Shown here piece by piece: positions 23,869 through 31,944 of a DNA stretch of 41,103 bases (within the stretch, counting starts at the first letter, position 1; the number at the start of each line of letters is the position of its first letter). The position numbers and the translations under genes were made by a program. This stretch comes from an uncultured Oscillibacter sp. (GTDB taxonomy: Bacteria; Bacillota; Clostridia; Oscillospirales; Oscillospiraceae), in contig CAJTZI010000015.1 of NCBI GenBank assembly GCA_910584075.1, positions 1 through 41,103 of the forward strand. The letters run 5' to 3'. Below the pieces are notes generated by a model. The model ran no database searches and was not told where the DNA came from. It saw only the letters and a program-made list of their open reading frames with translations.

Positions 23869-24783
23869 TTGCAAAAGGATTTGAATATTCTGCGTTATGA
23901 GGACGCGGCGTCCTGTCTGCCCGTCCGGCTGCGAAAGGCGGCCATGGCGTTGGAGGAGGAGCGGAAGGCCATGGCGGAGGAATTCCGCCTCCGGGCCGGA
24001 CAACCCATGTCGGTGCTCCTGCCAACCGGAGAAGTGCCTCTGCCGGTCCATGTGGAGCCGGAAGAGCTGGAGGCTCTGTGTGATCTTGCCACGGAGTACT
24101 CCCGCTATGCCGCGGCGGAGACACTGCGGGAGGGGTATCTCTCCGTCCGGGGAGGCTTCCGGATCGGTCTGTGCGGCACGGCGGTGATGAAGGACGGCGT
24201 CAATACAAACCTGAAAAACCTCTCCTCGGCGGCGGTCCGCATCGCCCGGGAAAAGCCCGGGATTGCCGACGGCGTGGCCCCGGGGCTGTTCCGGGACGGA
24301 GACTTTGCCAGCACGCTGATTCTCTCCCCGCCGGGGGGCGGCAAAACCACGCTTCTGCGGGATCTGGTGCGGCGGCTGTCGGAAGGAGTGGGAGAGTACG
24401 GTTCCCGCAGAGTATCCCTGATCGACGAGCGGGGGGAGGTGGCGGTGATGTACCGGGGAGAACCTCAGATGAACGTGGGCCCCCGTACCGACGTGCTGGA
24501 CGCCTGCCCCAAGGCGCTGGGCATCCCCATCGTCCTGCGGGCCATGAACCCCCAGATCATCGCCGTGGACGAGATCACCGTCCGGGAGGACCTGCGTGCG
24601 GTCTCCATGGCCGCCGGCTGCGGTGTGCGGCTGCTGGCCACCATTCACGCCGCCGGGGTGGAAGAGCTGCGGCAGAAGCCTCTTTACGCACAGCTGCTGG
24701 CGGACAGGGTGTTTCGTCTGGCGGTTCGTGTGGTACCCACAGAGGCGGGGCGGTTTTACCAGGTGGAGGAGCTGCCATGCTGA
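23869..24783 (+). CDS. spoIIIAA: Stage III sporulation protein AA (ATPase)
   Basis: SpoIIIAA is a cytoplasmic secretion-type ATPase of the mother cell that works with SpoIIIAB-AH to build the channel into the forespore. The 304-residue product has P-loop PPGGGKTTLLRDL (about 154-166), Walker B LIDERGE and IIAVDEI, and RAMNPQ. The start is TTG 23869 after AAAGGGGGAA. It overlaps spoIIIAB by seven bases. All eight spoIIIA genes follow in order. Confidence 0.95.
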   Translation: MQKDLNILRYEDAASCLPVRLRKAAMALEEERKAMAEEFRLRAGQPMSVLLPTGEVPLPVHVEPEELEALCDLATEYSRYAAAETLREGYLSVRGGFRIGLCGTAVMKDGVNTNLKNLSSAAVRIAREKPGIADGVAPGLFRDGDFASTLILSPPGGGKTTLLRDLVRRLSEGVGEYGSRRVSLIDERGEVAVMYRGEPQMNVGPRTDVLDACPKALGIPIVLRAMNPQIIAVDEITVREDLRAVSMAAGCGVRLLATIHAAGVEELRQKPLYAQLLADRVFRLAVRVVPTEAGRFYQVEELPC

Positions 24784-25274
24784 AGCTCCTGGGGAGCGCC
24801 TGTATCTTAGGCGGCGGGATACTGGCCCGGTACGTTCAGGCGGCGGAGCGCCGCCGGGAGATGGACACGCTGTCCGATCTGCTGGGGGCTCTGCGGCGGA
24901 TGGCGGAGGAGATCCGCATGGCCCGAACGCCTCTGCCCCTCCTGCTGGACCGGCTGTCCCAGGGATGCGGACGGGATGCGGAGGTGTTTTTTCAGGCGGT
25001 GTCTCAGGCCGCGGGGCAGGGAGAGCGCCTGGGCACAGTCTGGCGGCAGGCGGCAGCGGCTCTGCCGCTGTCCGCCAGCTCCGCCGCCGCACTGGCGGAA
25101 CTGGGGGACAGCCTCCACGGAGACGAGGAGAATGTCTGCAAAGGGATTTCACTTGTCATTTATTCCATGGCACAGGATATGGAGGAACGGACCCGCCGGC
25201 AGCCGGAGGAGGCCAGACAGGCCTCGGCGCTGTGGTTTTCCGGCGCCGCGCTGCTGGTAATTTTACTGATTTGA
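24777..25274 (+). CDS. spoIIIAB: Stage III sporulation protein AB
   Basis: A 165-residue membrane protein with an N-terminal helix (LLGSACILGGGILARYV), a long helical middle (the LSDLLGALRRMAEEIRMA region) and a C-terminal hydrophobic anchor (ASALWFSGAALLVILLI). It resembles GspF-type platform proteins and should interact with SpoIIIAA. The ATG overlaps the spoIIIAA stop (ATGCTGA). Confidence 0.93.
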   Translation: MLKLLGSACILGGGILARYVQAAERRREMDTLSDLLGALRRMAEEIRMARTPLPLLLDRLSQGCGRDAEVFFQAVSQAAGQGERLGTVWRQAAAALPLSASSAAALAELGDSLHGDEENVCKGISLVIYSMAQDMEERTRRQPEEARQASALWFSGAALLVILLI

Positions 25275-25286
25275 GGATTGCACAAT

Positions 25287-25481
25287 ATGGATGTGGATTT
25301 GATTTTTAAGATCGCGGCCATCGGGATTCTGGTGGCGGTGCTGAACCAGCTGCTGGTGCGCTCCGGCCGGGAGGAGCAGGCCATGATGACCACCCTGGCG
25401 GGGCTGGTGGTGGTGCTGATGATTATGGTGCAGGAGATCAGCGACCTGTTCGAGCTGATCAAGACGCTGTTCAACTTCTGA
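25287..25481 (+). CDS. spoIIIAC: Stage III sporulation protein AC
   Basis: This 64-residue protein has two membrane helices (DLIFKIAAIGILVAVLNQLL and TLAGLVVVLMIMVQEISDLF). Length and helix pattern are exactly those of SpoIIIAC. The ATG at 25287 follows GAGG; an in-frame TTG at 25278 is too close to it. Two bases separate it from spoIIIAD. Confidence 0.93.
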   Translation: MDVDLIFKIAAIGILVAVLNQLLVRSGREEQAMMTTLAGLVVVLMIMVQEISDLFELIKTLFNF

Positions 25482-25483
25482 GC

Positions 25484-25873
25484 ATGGAGCAGGTCTTTCA
25501 GGTGACCGGCCTCTGCGTGGTGGGGGCGCTGCTGGCGCTGGTGCTGAAAAAGGGAAGTCCGGAGCTGGCCCTGCTGCTGGCCCTGGCCGCTGTGGCGGCG
25601 ATACTGCTGTTTCTGGCGGGGGCGCTGGGAGAGCTGCTGGACTTCCTTCGGGAGATCGGAGCGGCCAGCGGCCTCTCGGAGGACCTCTTTATCCCCCTGT
25701 ACAAGACGGCGGGCATTGCCCTGGTGGTAAAGACCGGAGGCAGTCTCTGCCATGATGCGGGAGAATCTGCTCTGGCCTCTGCGGTGGAGACTGCGGGGAC
25801 TGTGTGCGCCCTGCTGGTTTCCCTGCCGCTGCTGCGGGCGGTGCTGGCGCTGCTGTTGGAGCTGACGCGATGA
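25484..25873 (+). CDS. spoIIIAD: Stage III sporulation protein AD
   Basis: The 129-residue protein has about four membrane helices and the YKTAGIALVVKTGGSLCHDAGES motif region, split here by the helix boundary. It resembles SpoIIIAC and is part of the same inner-membrane assembly. Its stop overlaps the spoIIIAE start (ATGA). Confidence 0.93.
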   Translation: MEQVFQVTGLCVVGALLALVLKKGSPELALLLALAAVAAILLFLAGALGELLDFLREIGAASGLSEDLFIPLYKTAGIALVVKTGGSLCHDAGESALASAVETAGTVCALLVSLPLLRAVLALLLELTR

Positions 25874-26949
25874 AACAAATGATCTTTTTCTTCCTGGCCC
25901 TGGCGGCGCTGACCGTCTTTGCCAGGGCGGCGGAGGTCCCCCGGGACCTGACGGAGGCCCTGCCGGAGGCGGCAGGAGACCTTTTGGAGCAGGTGGACAC
26001 CTCCGGACCGGAGGGACTCTCCTCTGGGATCAGCGCCATTTTAGACTGGATGGGCCGGGAGGTGGGCGGGATCCTCCGCCAGCGGATCCGGGGGGCGGCG
26101 CTGGTGCTGCTGGCGGTGGTGCTGTGCGGCGCTGTGGACGGCTTCTACCAGGGCGTAGACGGCGGCAAGGTGACGGTATTTCTCCCCATGGCGGGAGCGC
26201 TTTCCGTGACGCTGCTGACGGCTGGGAGCCTGGACTCTCTGATGGGACTGGGGGCCAGGACCATCGAGGATCTGTCCACCTTTTCCAGGGTGCTGCTGCC
26301 CACGCTGGCGGCGGCTGCGGCGGCCTCCGGGGCGGTGACCTCCGCCACGGTGCAGCAGGTGAGCACCGTCTTCCTGGCAGATGTGCTCATCGGCCTCATC
26401 GACCGCCTGCTGATGCCCCTGGTGTACTTATACGCCGGTGCCCTGGCCTCCTCCGCCATGCTGCCGGAAAACCGGCTGGGCGCCCTGGCGGAGGCGCTGA
26501 AAAAGGTGATCACCTGGATTTTGACCACGGTACTGCTGGCCTTCACGGTGTACCTCTCCGTGGTGCGGGTGGTCTCCGGCTCGGCGGACGCCGCCGCGCT
26601 GAAGGTGGCCAAGGCCGCCATCAGCGGCGCGATTCCCGTGGTGGGCAGCATTATTTCCGAGGCGTCGGAGACCGTGCTGGCGGGCGCCGGGATGCTGAAA
26701 AACACAATTGGCGTCTTCGGGATGCTGGGGATTCTGGCGGCCTGCGCCCATCCCTTTTTACAGCTGGGCGTTCAGTACCTTCTGTACAAGCTCACCGCCT
26801 TTCTGGCGGCCACGGTGGGGGCGCCCAGCCTCTGCAAGCTGATCGACGGCCTGGGGGGCGCCTTCGGGCTGGTGCTGGGCATGACGGGCAGCTGCGCCTT
26901 TCTCCTCCTGATCTCGGTGCTGTCCTCCGTGGCGGCGGTGACGCCGTGA
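25870..26949 (+). CDS. spoIIIAE: Stage III sporulation protein AE
   Basis: A 359-residue polytopic membrane protein with an N-terminal signal-like helix (MKQMIFFFLALAALTVFARA) and about seven further helices. LPTLAAAAAASGAVTSATVQ and the AAISGAIPVVGSIISEASE segment, which runs on into ETVLAGA, are highly typical. The start is ATG 25870; a longer frame reaches back to 25804 inside spoIIIAD without a ribosome-binding site. The next gene overlaps by four bases. Confidence 0.94.
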   Translation: MKQMIFFFLALAALTVFARAAEVPRDLTEALPEAAGDLLEQVDTSGPEGLSSGISAILDWMGREVGGILRQRIRGAALVLLAVVLCGAVDGFYQGVDGGKVTVFLPMAGALSVTLLTAGSLDSLMGLGARTIEDLSTFSRVLLPTLAAAAAASGAVTSATVQQVSTVFLADVLIGLIDRLLMPLVYLYAGALASSAMLPENRLGALAEALKKVITWILTTVLLAFTVYLSVVRVVSGSADAAALKVAKAAISGAIPVVGSIISEASETVLAGAGMLKNTIGVFGMLGILAACAHPFLQLGVQYLLYKLTAFLAATVGAPSLCKLIDGLGGAFGLVLGMTGSCAFLLLISVLSSVAAVTP

Positions 26950-27425
26950 TCGCCGCGGTGCGGGAGTGGCTGACGTCGGTAGTGGCGGTGACGCTGCTGC
27001 TGACGGTGGCCCAGACCCTGATCCCGGAGGGGAATATCCGGAAGATCGCCGCCTTTACCGGAGGACTGGCCCTGCTGGCGGCCCTGCTCCAGCCGGTGCT
27101 GCGGACGGATTTAAGCCGCCTGGAGCTGAATCTGGACGCGTACAGCGAGGCGGTGGAGGAGCGGCAGGCGGAGCTGGAACAGGCCCGGGAGACAGAACTG
27201 GCTTCGGTCATAGCTTCGCGGACGGAAGCATATATATTGGACAAAGCCGCCCAGCTTGGACTTTCCGTCGCGGTCCGGGTGGAGACGGAGACCGGGGCGG
27301 AGGGCGTGCCCCTTCCCGCCGCAGCGGAGGTGGAGGGGCCCCGGTCAGAGGAGCTGGCGGCCTATATGGAGCGGGAGCTGGGCATCCCGCGGGAGAGGCA
27401 GGTTTGGCATGAAAATGAAAGCTGA
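26946..27425 (+). CDS. spoIIIAF: Stage III sporulation protein AF
   Basis: The 159-residue product has two N-terminal membrane helices (WLTSVVAVTLLLTVAQTLI and IAAFTGGLALLAALLQPVL) and an extracytoplasmic helical/beta ring-building domain (RTEAYILDKAAQLGL). Start GTG 26946 overlaps the spoIIIAE stop; GTG 26958 is an alternative. A much longer frame to 26124 is spurious. Confidence 0.9.
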   Translation: MIAAVREWLTSVVAVTLLLTVAQTLIPEGNIRKIAAFTGGLALLAALLQPVLRTDLSRLELNLDAYSEAVEERQAELEQARETELASVIASRTEAYILDKAAQLGLSVAVRVETETGAEGVPLPAAAEVEGPRSEELAAYMERELGIPRERQVWHENES

Positions 27426-27921
27426 AGGAGTGCGAAAGATATGGGACAGGTACAAATACGCGGCCCTGGTGGCGCTGATCGGCGCGGGGCTGCTGCTGTG
27501 GCCCGGTGGGAAGAGCGGCCCCGGCGGCGTGATCTCCGCAGGACCGGAGAAGGCGGAGCAGCCGGAGCTCCAGGCACAGCTGGAGGATATTCTGGCTGCC
27601 GTCAGCGGTGTGGGGCAGGTGCGGGTGCTTTTGACGGTGGAGTCCGACGGGGAGCGGCAGCTGGCCCAGGACACGGAGCTGGAGTACAGCGGGCCCACGG
27701 CCTCGCCGGAGGACTACTCCAGGCGCTCCGAAACCGTGCTGGTCAAAGGGGGGAGCGGAGCGGAGACAGTGACGGTCCGGCAGACATATCCCACTTACCG
27801 GGGAGCCCTGGTGGTGTGCCAGGGGGGAGACCGGGCGGAGGTGCGTCTGGCGGTGACGGAGGCCGTGGCGGCTCTGACCGGCCTCACCTCAGACCGCGTC
27901 ACAGTGGCAAAATGGCAGTAA
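27409..27921 (+). CDS. spoIIIAG: Stage III sporulation protein AG
   Basis: The 170-residue protein has one N-terminal membrane helix (YAALVALIGAGLLLWPGG), a linker and a ring-building motif domain (LEDILAAVSGVGQVRVLLTV). SpoIIIAG forms a large ring in the space between mother cell and forespore membranes. ATG 27409 (or 27415) overlaps spoIIIAF. Confidence 0.93.
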   Translation: MKMKAEGVRKIWDRYKYAALVALIGAGLLLWPGGKSGPGGVISAGPEKAEQPELQAQLEDILAAVSGVGQVRVLLTVESDGERQLAQDTELEYSGPTASPEDYSRRSETVLVKGGSGAETVTVRQTYPTYRGALVVCQGGDRAEVRLAVTEAVAALTGLTSDRVTVAKWQ

Positions 27922-27944
27922 TCATTTGGAGGAGGAAAGGACCC

Positions 27945-28520
27945 ATGAGTGCGAGACTGAAACGAAACGCAGTGGTAGTGACCATGGCGGTGCTGGTGTG
28001 CGCCGCGGCGGCGCTGAACTGGAAGTACGCCGGCCAGGAGGCCGTGAAGGACGTCCAGAACGCCGGGACGAAGATTTTGGGGGAGGCGGCCCTGGTCTCC
28101 GGCACGGAGGACGGGGAGGACGCCCCCGCCGCCGCGCCGGAGGACGAGTCCGGTGTCTACACCGGCTCGGACTACTTCGCATCTGCCCGGCTGACCCGCC
28201 AGCAGGCCCGGGACAGCGCCATCACCCTGCTGCAGGAGGCGGCGGCCCAGGAGAATGCCGACGCCTCCGTGGCCAACGAGGCCTCGGAGGGCATCCAGGT
28301 GCTGGCATCCTACACCTTGAAGGAGGCCCAGATTGAGAACCTGGTCACCGCCAAGGGCTACGCCGACTGCGTGGCCTTCATGGGGGATGACAGCATCAGC
28401 GTGGTGGTCTCCACCGGCGACCGGGAATTGACCGGGGAGGATGTGGCCAAGATCACGGACATCGCTATGACGGAGACCGGGTATGGCGCCGGCGGCATCA
28501 AGATCATGGCCGCAAATTAG
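27945..28520 (+). CDS. spoIIIAH: Stage III sporulation protein AH
   Basis: The 191-residue product has a single N-terminal helix (VVVTMAVLVCAAAALNW), an acidic linker and a C-terminal EscJ/YscJ-like ring domain (ARLTRQQARDSAITLLQEAA). SpoIIIAH joins forespore SpoIIQ across the intermembrane space. GGAGGAAAGG precedes the ATG. It is the last spoIIIA gene, and a sigma-A-type promoter follows at once. Confidence 0.94.
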   Translation: MSARLKRNAVVVTMAVLVCAAAALNWKYAGQEAVKDVQNAGTKILGEAALVSGTEDGEDAPAAAPEDESGVYTGSDYFASARLTRQQARDSAITLLQEAAAQENADASVANEASEGIQVLASYTLKEAQIENLVTAKGYADCVAFMGDDSISVVVSTGDRELTGEDVAKITDIAMTETGYGAGGIKIMAAN

Positions 28521-28523
28521 AGG

Positions 28524-28552
28524 TTGTATTTTCCTGCGGGATGTGGTACAAT
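28524..28552 (+). promoter_or_regulatory. Promoter of the asp23-nusB unit
   Basis: TTGTAT (28524-28529), 17 bases, TACAAT (28547-28552) with a TGG extended -10. It begins four bases after the spoIIIAH stop and separates vegetative genes from the sporulation operon. Confidence 0.75.
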
Positions 28553-28614
28553 AACAACTCGGAAATGTCGCGAATCTTTACACGATGATATTACGAGTTA
28601 AGGAGAGTCAAGCC

Positions 28615-28992
28615 ATGGGCGAGAGCAGAGAATATATGACGCTGCCGGAGGAAAACGGAAGCATCAACATCTCGGAGGAGGTCATTGCCTCCATTGCCGT
28701 GGGCGCCGTGCGGGAGGTGGAGGGCGTGTCCGGCATGATGACCGCCATGGGCAACAGTGTCACCGACCTGATGAACAACCGCAAAAATGCCCAGAAGAGC
28801 GCCAAGGGCGTGAAGATCGACGCCACCGGCGCGGCGCTGACGCTGGATTTGTACCTGACGGTGGAGTACGGCCACCCCATCCCCGAGGTGGCGGAGAACG
28901 CCCAGCGGGCAGTGATGTCCTCGGTGGAGGCCATGACCGGCTGCGCTGTGGAAAAGGTCAACATCCACGTGGGCGGCGTGACGCTGAACTAG
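28615..28992 (+). CDS. Asp23/Gls24-family protein (YqhY-like)
   Basis: A 125-residue cytosolic protein of the Asp23 family: INISEEVIASIAVGAVREVEGV at the start, split by a loop, and VAENAQRAVMSSVEAMTG near the end. In Bacillus YqhY is encoded beside accBC and is linked to control of fatty-acid synthesis. Here accBC is missing. ATG 28615 follows AAGGAGAG. Confidence 0.9.
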   Translation: MGESREYMTLPEENGSINISEEVIASIAVGAVREVEGVSGMMTAMGNSVTDLMNNRKNAQKSAKGVKIDATGAALTLDLYLTVEYGHPIPEVAENAQRAVMSSVEAMTGCAVEKVNIHVGGVTLN

Positions 28993-29015
28993 AGAAAGAC
29001 AGAGGAACAGAGAGT

Positions 29016-29465
29016 ATGGTACGGAACACCGCGCGGGAGATCGCCATCCACCTCTCCTATGAGCTGAGCTTCACCGACAAGACCGTGGACGCGCTGCTGG
29101 ACGAGCGGCTGACGGCGGAGGCCTTCGCGGCGCTGGCGGGGGAGGACGCCCTCTACGCCGAGGCCCCGGGCCCCAAGCAGGGGGAGTATATCCGGCGCCT
29201 TGTAAAGGGCGTGAACGAGCATGGGGCGGAGCTGGACGGCTATATTGAAAAGTACGCCAAGGGCTGGAAGTTCGCCCGAATCCCGCTGGTTGCCTCCGCC
29301 GTCATGCGGGTGGCCATGTACGAGATTTTGTACATGCAGGACATTCCCAACGGCGCCGCCATCAACGAGGCGGTGGAGATTGCCAAAAAGTATGAGACGC
29401 CGGAGACGGTGAAGTTCATCAACGGCATCCTGGGGAGCTTTGTCCGGCAGGAGATCACGCAATAA
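29016..29465 (+). CDS. nusB: Transcription antitermination factor NusB
   Basis: The 149-residue all-helical NusB binds boxA RNA with NusE and supports rRNA transcription. Visible segments are TAREIAIHLSYELSF, KFARIPLVASAVMRVAMYEI, NGAAINEAVEIAKKYETPE and KFINGILGSF. It lies 23 bases after the asp23-like gene. A terminator follows, so xseA is not simply co-transcribed. Confidence 0.94.
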   Translation: MVRNTAREIAIHLSYELSFTDKTVDALLDERLTAEAFAALAGEDALYAEAPGPKQGEYIRRLVKGVNEHGAELDGYIEKYAKGWKFARIPLVASAVMRVAMYEILYMQDIPNGAAINEAVEIAKKYETPETVKFINGILGSFVRQEITQ

Positions 29466-29474
29466 GTGAAAAAG

Positions 29475-29521
29475 AGGCAGAGCGGGCATGGAGCGTATTC
29501 CATGTCCGGCTCTGCCTGTTT
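29475..29521 (+). terminator. Imperfect terminator-like hairpin after nusB
   Basis: AGGCAGAGCGGGCATGGA (29475-29492) pairs with the segment ending in GGCTCTGCCT (about 29499-29517), with one bulge and one G-T pair. Only GTTT follows, so termination may be partial. Confidence 0.6.
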
Positions 29522-29537
29522 CCGTATGGGCAAAGTG

Positions 29538-29753
29538 CTACCGCGCGGCGGAGGACAGGCCCGCCCCGGTGCGGAGGCCCAGCAGAAAAGCGTGGACGGC
29601 TGTGAACTCCTCGCATTCTTGCAGGTCGGGGAGGAGGTCCTCGGGCAGGCTGTCCGTCACGTTTTCAAAGCAGTTTACGTATTCCCCCTCATAGATCTCG
29701 TGCAACTGCGGGCGGATGTAGTTGGCGTAGAACCTGAGCATGAAGTCGGACAT
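29538..29753 (-). CDS. Small protein divergent from an XRE regulator
   Basis: The 71-residue acidic protein starts MSDFMLRFYANYIRPQLHE and ends in an AFLLGLRTGAGL segment. That resembles small Firmicute proteins with a conserved Phe-x-x-Gly-x-x-x-Gly tail (DUF6809-like), which is tentative. I use ATG 29753; a GTG at 29762 is possible. It is transcribed away from the XRE gene and shares its control region. Confidence 0.6.
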   Translation of the reverse strand: MSDFMLRFYANYIRPQLHEIYEGEYVNCFENVTDSLPEDLLPDLQECEEFTAVHAFLLGLRTGAGLSSAAR

Positions 29754-29774
29754 ATGTACCACTTTTCAGTCAGC

Positions 29775-29829
29775 CGACGGATTCGTCGTGTACTGACACG
29801 GTTATAGCACGCAGAATCCGTCGTGTCAA
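29775..29829. promoter_or_regulatory. Divergent control region with paired operator sites
   Basis: CGACGGATTCGTCG (29775-29788) is a near-perfect dyad. Its variant CGCAGAATCCGTCG (29810-29823) appears inverted 35 bases away. On the minus strand TTGACA (29829-29824) and TATAAC (29806-29801), 17 bases apart, form a promoter for the small gene. One operator lies in its spacer and the other downstream of its -10. The XRE protein at 29839 is the likely ligand. Confidence 0.7.
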
Positions 29830-29838
29830 GGAGTTACT

Positions 29839-30045
29839 ATGGAATTTTCAAAAAGGTTGCGGGAGCTAAGAAAAGAAAAAAACGAAACCCAAGTACAGAC
29901 CGCAAAGGCAATCGAAGTTACAGAGCGGCAATATCAAAGATTTGAAGCGGGAGAAAACTATCCTGGGTTTGAAAATCTTTGTGCCCTGGCGGATCATTTC
30001 AGCGTGAGTCTGGACTATCTGTCGGGCCGTACCGATAAAAGATGA
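29839..30045 (+). CDS. XRE-family helix-turn-helix regulator
   Basis: The 68-residue protein is essentially one HTH domain: FSKRLRELRKEKNETQVQTA, IEVTERQYQRFEAGENYPG and DHFSVSLDYLSGRTDK. AAGGAG lies seven bases before the ATG. The gene is more AT-rich than its neighbours, suggesting later acquisition. It occupies the place where folD stands in Bacillus, between nusB and xseA. Confidence 0.9.
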   Translation: MEFSKRLRELRKEKNETQVQTAKAIEVTERQYQRFEAGENYPGFENLCALADHFSVSLDYLSGRTDKR

Positions 30046-30082
30046 TTTCTGAAGAGCGGTTTACCGGAGATTCGGTATTTGC

Positions 30083-30112
30083 GGGGACGGGCGATTGATC
30101 ATCGCCCCTACA
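30083..30112. repeat. REP-like palindrome
   Basis: GGGCGAT (30089-30095) pairs with ATCGCCC (30101-30107), with a GGGGAC / CCCTAC surround. Sequences of the type GGGGCG-loop-CGCCCCTAC are common intergenic repeats in this group of gut clostridia, by recollection; copy number must be checked. Confidence 0.5.
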
Positions 30113-30349
30113 AAGTGTTTACCGGGGATGCCGGGGAGTTGGGGAAATGACCCAGTTAGGGAACCAGGTCCCACAGCGCGCTTACCGAGACACAGACCCT
30201 CCCCACACGGAACCAGCCAGGCGCGAAGCGTGGGAAGAGGAGCAAGTCCCTGCGTCCATGCAGCAGATTTCCCCAGTAGTCCCGATGAATGGATCTACTC
30301 CCGCAGCCACCCAAAGCGCCCTTTTCTCTTTTGGACCGTGCACGGCCCG

Positions 30350-30381
30350 TTTTCTCTTTTCGGCGCGGCGAAAAGAGAAAA
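30350..30381. repeat. Perfect 13-bp inverted repeat
   Basis: TTTTCTCTTTTCG (30350-30362) and CGAAAAGAGAAAA (30369-30381) enclose a six-base GC loop. A second TTTTCTCTTTT lies just upstream (30322-30332). There is no proper T-tract beyond the stem on the plus strand. Confidence 0.7.
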
Positions 30382-30491
30382 TGGGGGGTGCATCTGCCCA
30401 GCCATCCTCATGGCTGAAATCCCCCCTGCCCGTCAGGGCAGGTACAGTCCATATCTCATAATCTATTACACATACTTCACGAGAGGTAAGC

Positions 30492-31730
30492 ATGGAACAC
30501 CATATTTTCGGCGTGGCCGAGGTCAACCAGCTGGTCAAGCTTTTGCTGGACAACGAGCCCATGCTCCAAAACATCCATGTCCGGGGTGAGCTCTCCAATT
30601 ATAAAATGTACCCCTCCGGGCACCACTACTTCACCTTGAAGGACACGGAGGGCGCCCTGCGCTGTGTGATGTTCCGCGGGCAGGCCTCCAGGCTCCGCTT
30701 CTGCCCGGAAAACGGCATGAAGGTCATCGCCGCCGGACGGGTCTCCGTCTTTCCCCGGGACGGGGCTTACCAGTTCTACTGCGACGCCCTGACCCCGGAG
30801 GGAGCCGGAGATCTGGCAATAGCTTTTGAGCAGCTGAAAGCCCGCCTCTATGCCGAGGGCCTCTTCGACCCCGCCCATAAAAAGCCTCTGCCGCCCTATC
30901 CGGAGCGGATCGCCATTGTCACCTCCTCCGCTGGGGCGGCGGTTCACGACATGATCCGCATCCTGAACCGGCGGTATCCGTTGGCCAAGGTCATTCTCCT
31001 GCCGGTCCGGGTCCAGGGGGCCGAGGCCCCGCCGGAGATCGCCGGGGCCATTCGCTACGCCGACAGATGGAAAATCGGCGACGTGATCATCACCGGCCGG
31101 GGCGGCGGGTCCATGGAGGACCTGTGGGCCTTTAACGACGAGCGTGTTGCCCGGGCCATTTACGGCTGCGAGACCCCGGTCATCTCCGCCGTGGGCCATG
31201 AACCGGACGTGACGATTGCCGACTTTGTGGCGGATGCCCGGGCGTCCACTCCCTCCAACGCGGCGGAGATCGCCGTTCCGGACCAGACGGAGCTGCGGCG
31301 CTGGCTTCGGGGCGCCGGAGAGCGGATGGAGCAGAGCCAGGAGGCCCATCTGGAGACCCTGCGGCAGCGGCTGGAGACCCTGCGCTCCAGCCGGGTGATG
31401 ACGGACCAGCTGGCCTATGTCCAGGACCGGCGCATGGAGCTGGACCATGTCCAGCGGCGGCTGGGGGACCTGGCCGGGGCGCTGGTATCCCGGAAGCGGG
31501 AGCGGTTTTCCGCTCTGTCGGCGGCGCTGGACGCCATGAGCCCTCTGAAAGTGCTGGGCCGAGGCTACGCCATGGCCAGACGGGAGGACGGGACGGTTTT
31601 GAAGAGCTATAAGAACGTATCTGCCGGGGACCGGGTGTCGGTGACCCTGGGCGAGGGCGGTTTTTCCTGCACGGTGGATACATCCTATAAAAGGAGCGGA
31701 AGAGATGAGCGCAAAAAAAGTGACATTTGA
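30492..31730 (+). CDS. xseA: Exodeoxyribonuclease VII large subunit
   Basis: XseA is the catalytic subunit of the single-strand-specific nuclease. The 412-residue protein has an N-terminal OB-fold (IHVRGELSNYKMYPSGHHYF), the catalytic region SSAGAAVHDMI, GRGGGSMEDLWAFNDE and ISAVGHEPDVTIADFVAD, a long coiled-coil middle and a C-terminal beta tail (LGRGYAMARRED). The ATG at 30492 follows GAGAGG. It overlaps xseB by 26 bases. Confidence 0.95.
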   Translation: MEHHIFGVAEVNQLVKLLLDNEPMLQNIHVRGELSNYKMYPSGHHYFTLKDTEGALRCVMFRGQASRLRFCPENGMKVIAAGRVSVFPRDGAYQFYCDALTPEGAGDLAIAFEQLKARLYAEGLFDPAHKKPLPPYPERIAIVTSSAGAAVHDMIRILNRRYPLAKVILLPVRVQGAEAPPEIAGAIRYADRWKIGDVIITGRGGGSMEDLWAFNDERVARAIYGCETPVISAVGHEPDVTIADFVADARASTPSNAAEIAVPDQTELRRWLRGAGERMEQSQEAHLETLRQRLETLRSSRVMTDQLAYVQDRRMELDHVQRRLGDLAGALVSRKRERFSALSAALDAMSPLKVLGRGYAMARREDGTVLKSYKNVSAGDRVSVTLGEGGFSCTVDTSYKRSGRDERKKSDI

Positions 31731-31941
31731 GCAGCAGCTCCAGCGGCTGGAGGAGATCGTGGCGGCGCTGGAGAAGGGGGATGTCCAGCTGGCGGACTCC
31801 CTGTCCCTCTTTGAGGAGGGGACGAAGCTGATCACCGCCTGTTCCAAACAGCTGGACCAGGCGGAGCAGCAGGTGGTCAAACTGATGAAGGGCCCCGACG
31901 GCGTGCCGGCGGAACTGCCCTTTGAGAACGGGGAGGAGTAA
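31705..31941 (+). CDS. xseB: Exodeoxyribonuclease VII small subunit
   Basis: The 78-residue helical protein has the family core FEQQLQRLEEIVAALEKGD and the LSLFEEGTKLITACSKQLD segment. Several copies bind each XseA. It starts inside xseA and ends four bases before ispA, so the three are coupled. Confidence 0.94.
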   Translation: MSAKKVTFEQQLQRLEEIVAALEKGDVQLADSLSLFEEGTKLITACSKQLDQAEQQVVKLMKGPDGVPAELPFENGEE

Positions 31942-31944
31942 CCA

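Larger units (their letters stand above)
30046..30491. other. Gene-free, hairpin-rich region before xseA
   Basis: No coding frame here is credible. It holds a REP-like palindrome (30083-30112), a palindromic CCGTGCACGG (30336-30345), a long TTTTCTCTTTTCG hairpin (30350-30381), a GCCAT/ATGGC stem and a CCTGCCC/GGGCAGG stem (about 30427-30443). TTTTCTCTTTT occurs as a direct repeat on either side of the palindrome. It is either repeat-derived DNA or a structured 5' leader for xseA. Confidence 0.6.

Noticed and set aside
26124..27425. 433-codon frame ending with spoIIIAF
   Set aside because: Only the last 160 codons are SpoIIIAF; the upstream part is out of frame with spoIIIAE and Gly/Arg-rich.
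30083..30443. Successive hairpins as a CRISPR array
   Set aside because: No regularly spaced identical repeats with unique spacers.
30095..30589. Frames of 100-164 codons upstream of xseA
   Set aside because: Pro/Arg-rich, no ribosome-binding site, run across hairpins and into xseA.
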